Source of the DNA: Rhizobiaceae bacterium
Lineage (GTDB): Bacteria > Pseudomonadota > Alphaproteobacteria > Rhizobiales > Rhizobiaceae
Assembly: GCA_004299545.1 (NCBI GenBank)
Contig: SCRB01000723.1
Location: forward strand, 1-8,486
DNA: 8,486 bases
Direction: 5' to 3'
Of the stretch, positions 7,468 through 8,486 are shown piece by piece. Both the position numbers and the translations under genes were made by a program. Numbering within the stretch: position 1 is the stretch's first letter; each line of letters begins with the position of its first letter. The notes under the pieces were generated by a model. The model was not told the DNA's origin, made no database searches, and saw nothing but the letters and a program-made list of their open reading frames with translations.

Positions 7468-8486
<1,019 letters not shown>

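Overview
The window looks like chromosomal DNA from a Rhizobiaceae-type alphaproteobacterium (Rhizobium, Agrobacterium, Ensifer, Shinella and relatives). The basis is high GC with strong G/C third-position bias, an aspartate aminotransferase closely resembling rhizobial AatA, a ugpB-ugpA-ugpE-ugpC operon in the usual order, and a small stand-alone EAL protein. The genus cannot be fixed from the sequence alone. I see no mobile element, CRISPR array, tRNA or rRNA.

Layout. On the minus strand lie aatA (2355 to 1153) and, after a 334-bp gap, the 5' part of an elongation factor G-like GTPase gene (818 to beyond the left edge). The gap holds two stem-loops behind aatA, one with a T-run, plus a 14-bp perfect palindrome in the GTPase leader. 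On the plus strand, divergent from aatA, are a degenerate EAL-domain gene (2553-3419), a glutathione S-transferase gene (3541-4155) and the glycerol-3-phosphate uptake operon: ugpB (4310-5626), ugpA (5714-6598), ugpE (6606-7451) and ugpC (7468 to beyond the right edge).

How the genes work together. UgpB is the periplasmic binding protein, UgpA and UgpE form the membrane channel, and UgpC is the ATPase. Together they import sn-glycerol-3-phosphate and probably glycerophosphodiesters. A candidate Pho box (4240-4257) 53 bp upstream of ugpB suggests PhoB-dependent induction in phosphate starvation. A strong stem-loop between ugpB and ugpA probably sets the excess of binding protein over channel. 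aatA serves amino-acid metabolism. The EAL and GST genes look like independent single-gene units.

Novelty. Most of the window is ordinary and conserved. The points worth a second look are the divergent G-domain of the EF-G-like protein (Ser where EF-G has its catalytic His), the EAL protein that has lost most catalytic and c-di-GMP-contact residues, and the regulatory DNA upstream of and within ugp. I found no convincing undescribed multi-gene system.
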